From positions 1 through 31,793 of the forward strand of contig KE647200.1 in the NCBI GenBank assembly GCA_000447185.1: a DNA stretch of 31,793 bases, written 5' to 3'. The stretch comes from Vairimorpha apis BRL 01 (lineage: Eukaryota > Microsporidia > Nosematidae). The notes beneath the pieces were generated by a model. That model ran no database searches, was not told where the DNA came from, and worked only from the letters and a program-made list of their open reading frames with translations. Position numbers and translations under genes: made by a program. Each line of letters begins with the position of its first letter. Position 1 is the stretch's first letter. Below, one piece after another: positions 30,935-31,793 of this stretch.

Positions 30935-31793
30935 ATCTCTTCCACATCAGCCAGGGTGGTCATAAAAGTCTCATAATTCTTAATATTATGGGTTTAATCA
31001 AAGTCATATATTTTGCTTCCATTATATTTATTTCTTTATGTTTTTACAATGCTTTTCTAGGAAACACAAACCATACTAGCTTTCTTATGTTTCTTCTCTC
31101 ACTCATCTTTACCAACATTTTTCTGGTAAGAGCCTTGTTTTTGGTCTAATAAAATAAACTCTAAGGTTTTCTTTGAAACTACCGATCAAATGAATGCTTA
31201 TAAGAGAGTTTCATTTCTAAGTCTTTTATGTATTTATTGTTTCTGTTCGTAAATACATCATACCACGTCATTACAATTAGAACCATCATATTTAAAATAC
31301 ATGGTTTGCCATATCTCATTTATAAGAATTAAGTACTTCCTGCATATTCATTATCGACTATTGAAAGTAGATCTTTGTTGGTTATTCAAATTTTAAATAT
31401 GAGTATAATTTTTTTGTCAATAAATAGAATTTTATGTCCATTTTGCTATCTTTTCATGCGTGTATATTTTTTTATCTTTCAGTTGCTCAGATAAATCATT
31501 ATTATGACTTTCTAAATAGGAGTGACCTCTGATTTTTTTGTCTTTTTAAGTTTGTACTTTTTAAATAGTAATAGGTTTATATATATAACTACCTCTTTTT
31601 TACATAATCGAAACTCAACTTAGATCATAATTATTAGTTAAATGATCTACAGTATAGACATTGTTCCTCTTGTTCACAGAAAAAAAATTTATTTAGTAGG
31701 AAGCAATACATTGTTTTGAATCTAGCCAGATTATTCCTTTTCATCAGAAATATTAAATAGTCCCTCATGCTTAATAGTTTGTGGTCTTGTATC
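30935..31793 (-). pseudogene. LINE C-terminal part running off the right edge
   Basis: The minus strand repeats the LINE C-terminal half in decayed form. From the right edge, YKTTNY is comparable with YKAKTNE, followed by a stretch like the one encoding NNQARSEAIYCFLQDRNIF, a CTGTGAACAAGAGGAACAATG segment equivalent to the GQEGQC region, TVDHLTNN comparable with TVDHLATK, and the endonuclease and tail down to about 30,940. The knuckle Cys residues are lost. Upstream parts lie outside the window. It is the second LINE in tandem orientation with the one ending at 30,562. Confidence 0.8.

Noticed and set aside
1..31793. CRISPR arrays, rRNA, tRNA or operons
   Set aside because: No regularly spaced repeats, no conserved RNA cores and no clustered genes seen on either strand.

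Overview
The window is extremely AT-rich (roughly 80-85 % A+T by eye) and gene-poor. I see no bacterial features, rRNA or tRNA. What can be read is mostly retrotransposon debris in standard-code reading frames, plus two or three small host-gene candidates. The best guess is a eukaryote with an expanded AT-rich genome, most plausibly a microsporidian. This is an inference from composition, gene sparsity, a CCC-type signal just before one start codon (25,636-25,646), and the mix of R4/Dong-like LINEs with LTR elements. Nothing in the sequence proves it.

Two transposon groups account for nearly all the signal. (1) LINEs with a restriction-like endonuclease: a 5'-truncated 3' end at 2,048-3,030 (+), a split copy at 13,089-13,679 plus 17,037-18,690 (-), a very old copy at about 22,100-25,440 (-), a nearly full-length dead copy at 27,190-30,562 (-), and one running off the right edge from 30,935 (-). 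(2) Long terminal repeats, almost all solo: E 362-795 (-), A0 569-764 (-), H 3,895-4,139 (-), C 4,147-4,408 (+), A1 7,309-7,539 (+), B1 8,645-8,957 (-), D 10,243-10,464 (-), F 13,751-14,067 (+), A2 14,420-14,606 (-), B2 15,551-15,864 (-), A3 20,467-20,716 (+). Six of these (H, C, A1, B1, D, B2) are bounded by TG...CA and perfect 5-bp target-site duplications.

The most interesting result is that these LTRs, although most families differ too much in sequence to align easily as DNA, share one design. Each starts with a short palindrome, carries a TATA-like box, and then has an ATG opening a reading frame that is usually open to, or can be followed to, the LTR end. That frame encodes a recurring motif close to S-[IL]-[IL]-E-x-[YF]-[FL]-x-x-G. 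The start of the element's gag-like protein therefore appears to lie inside the LTR. An internal region of one such element (13,680 to about 17,030, +) supports this: its own frame begins with the same motif after its own TATA box.

The 13.1-18.7 kb block is a nest: a LINE (-) interrupted by an LTR retrotransposon (+), itself hit by three solo LTRs (F, A2, B2). Host-like candidates are a 96-residue single-pass membrane protein at 4,688-4,978, a roughly 106-residue gene with one frameshift at 25,647-25,966, and a reading-frame tail at 1-147. The rest is AT-rich spacer in which I see no gene.
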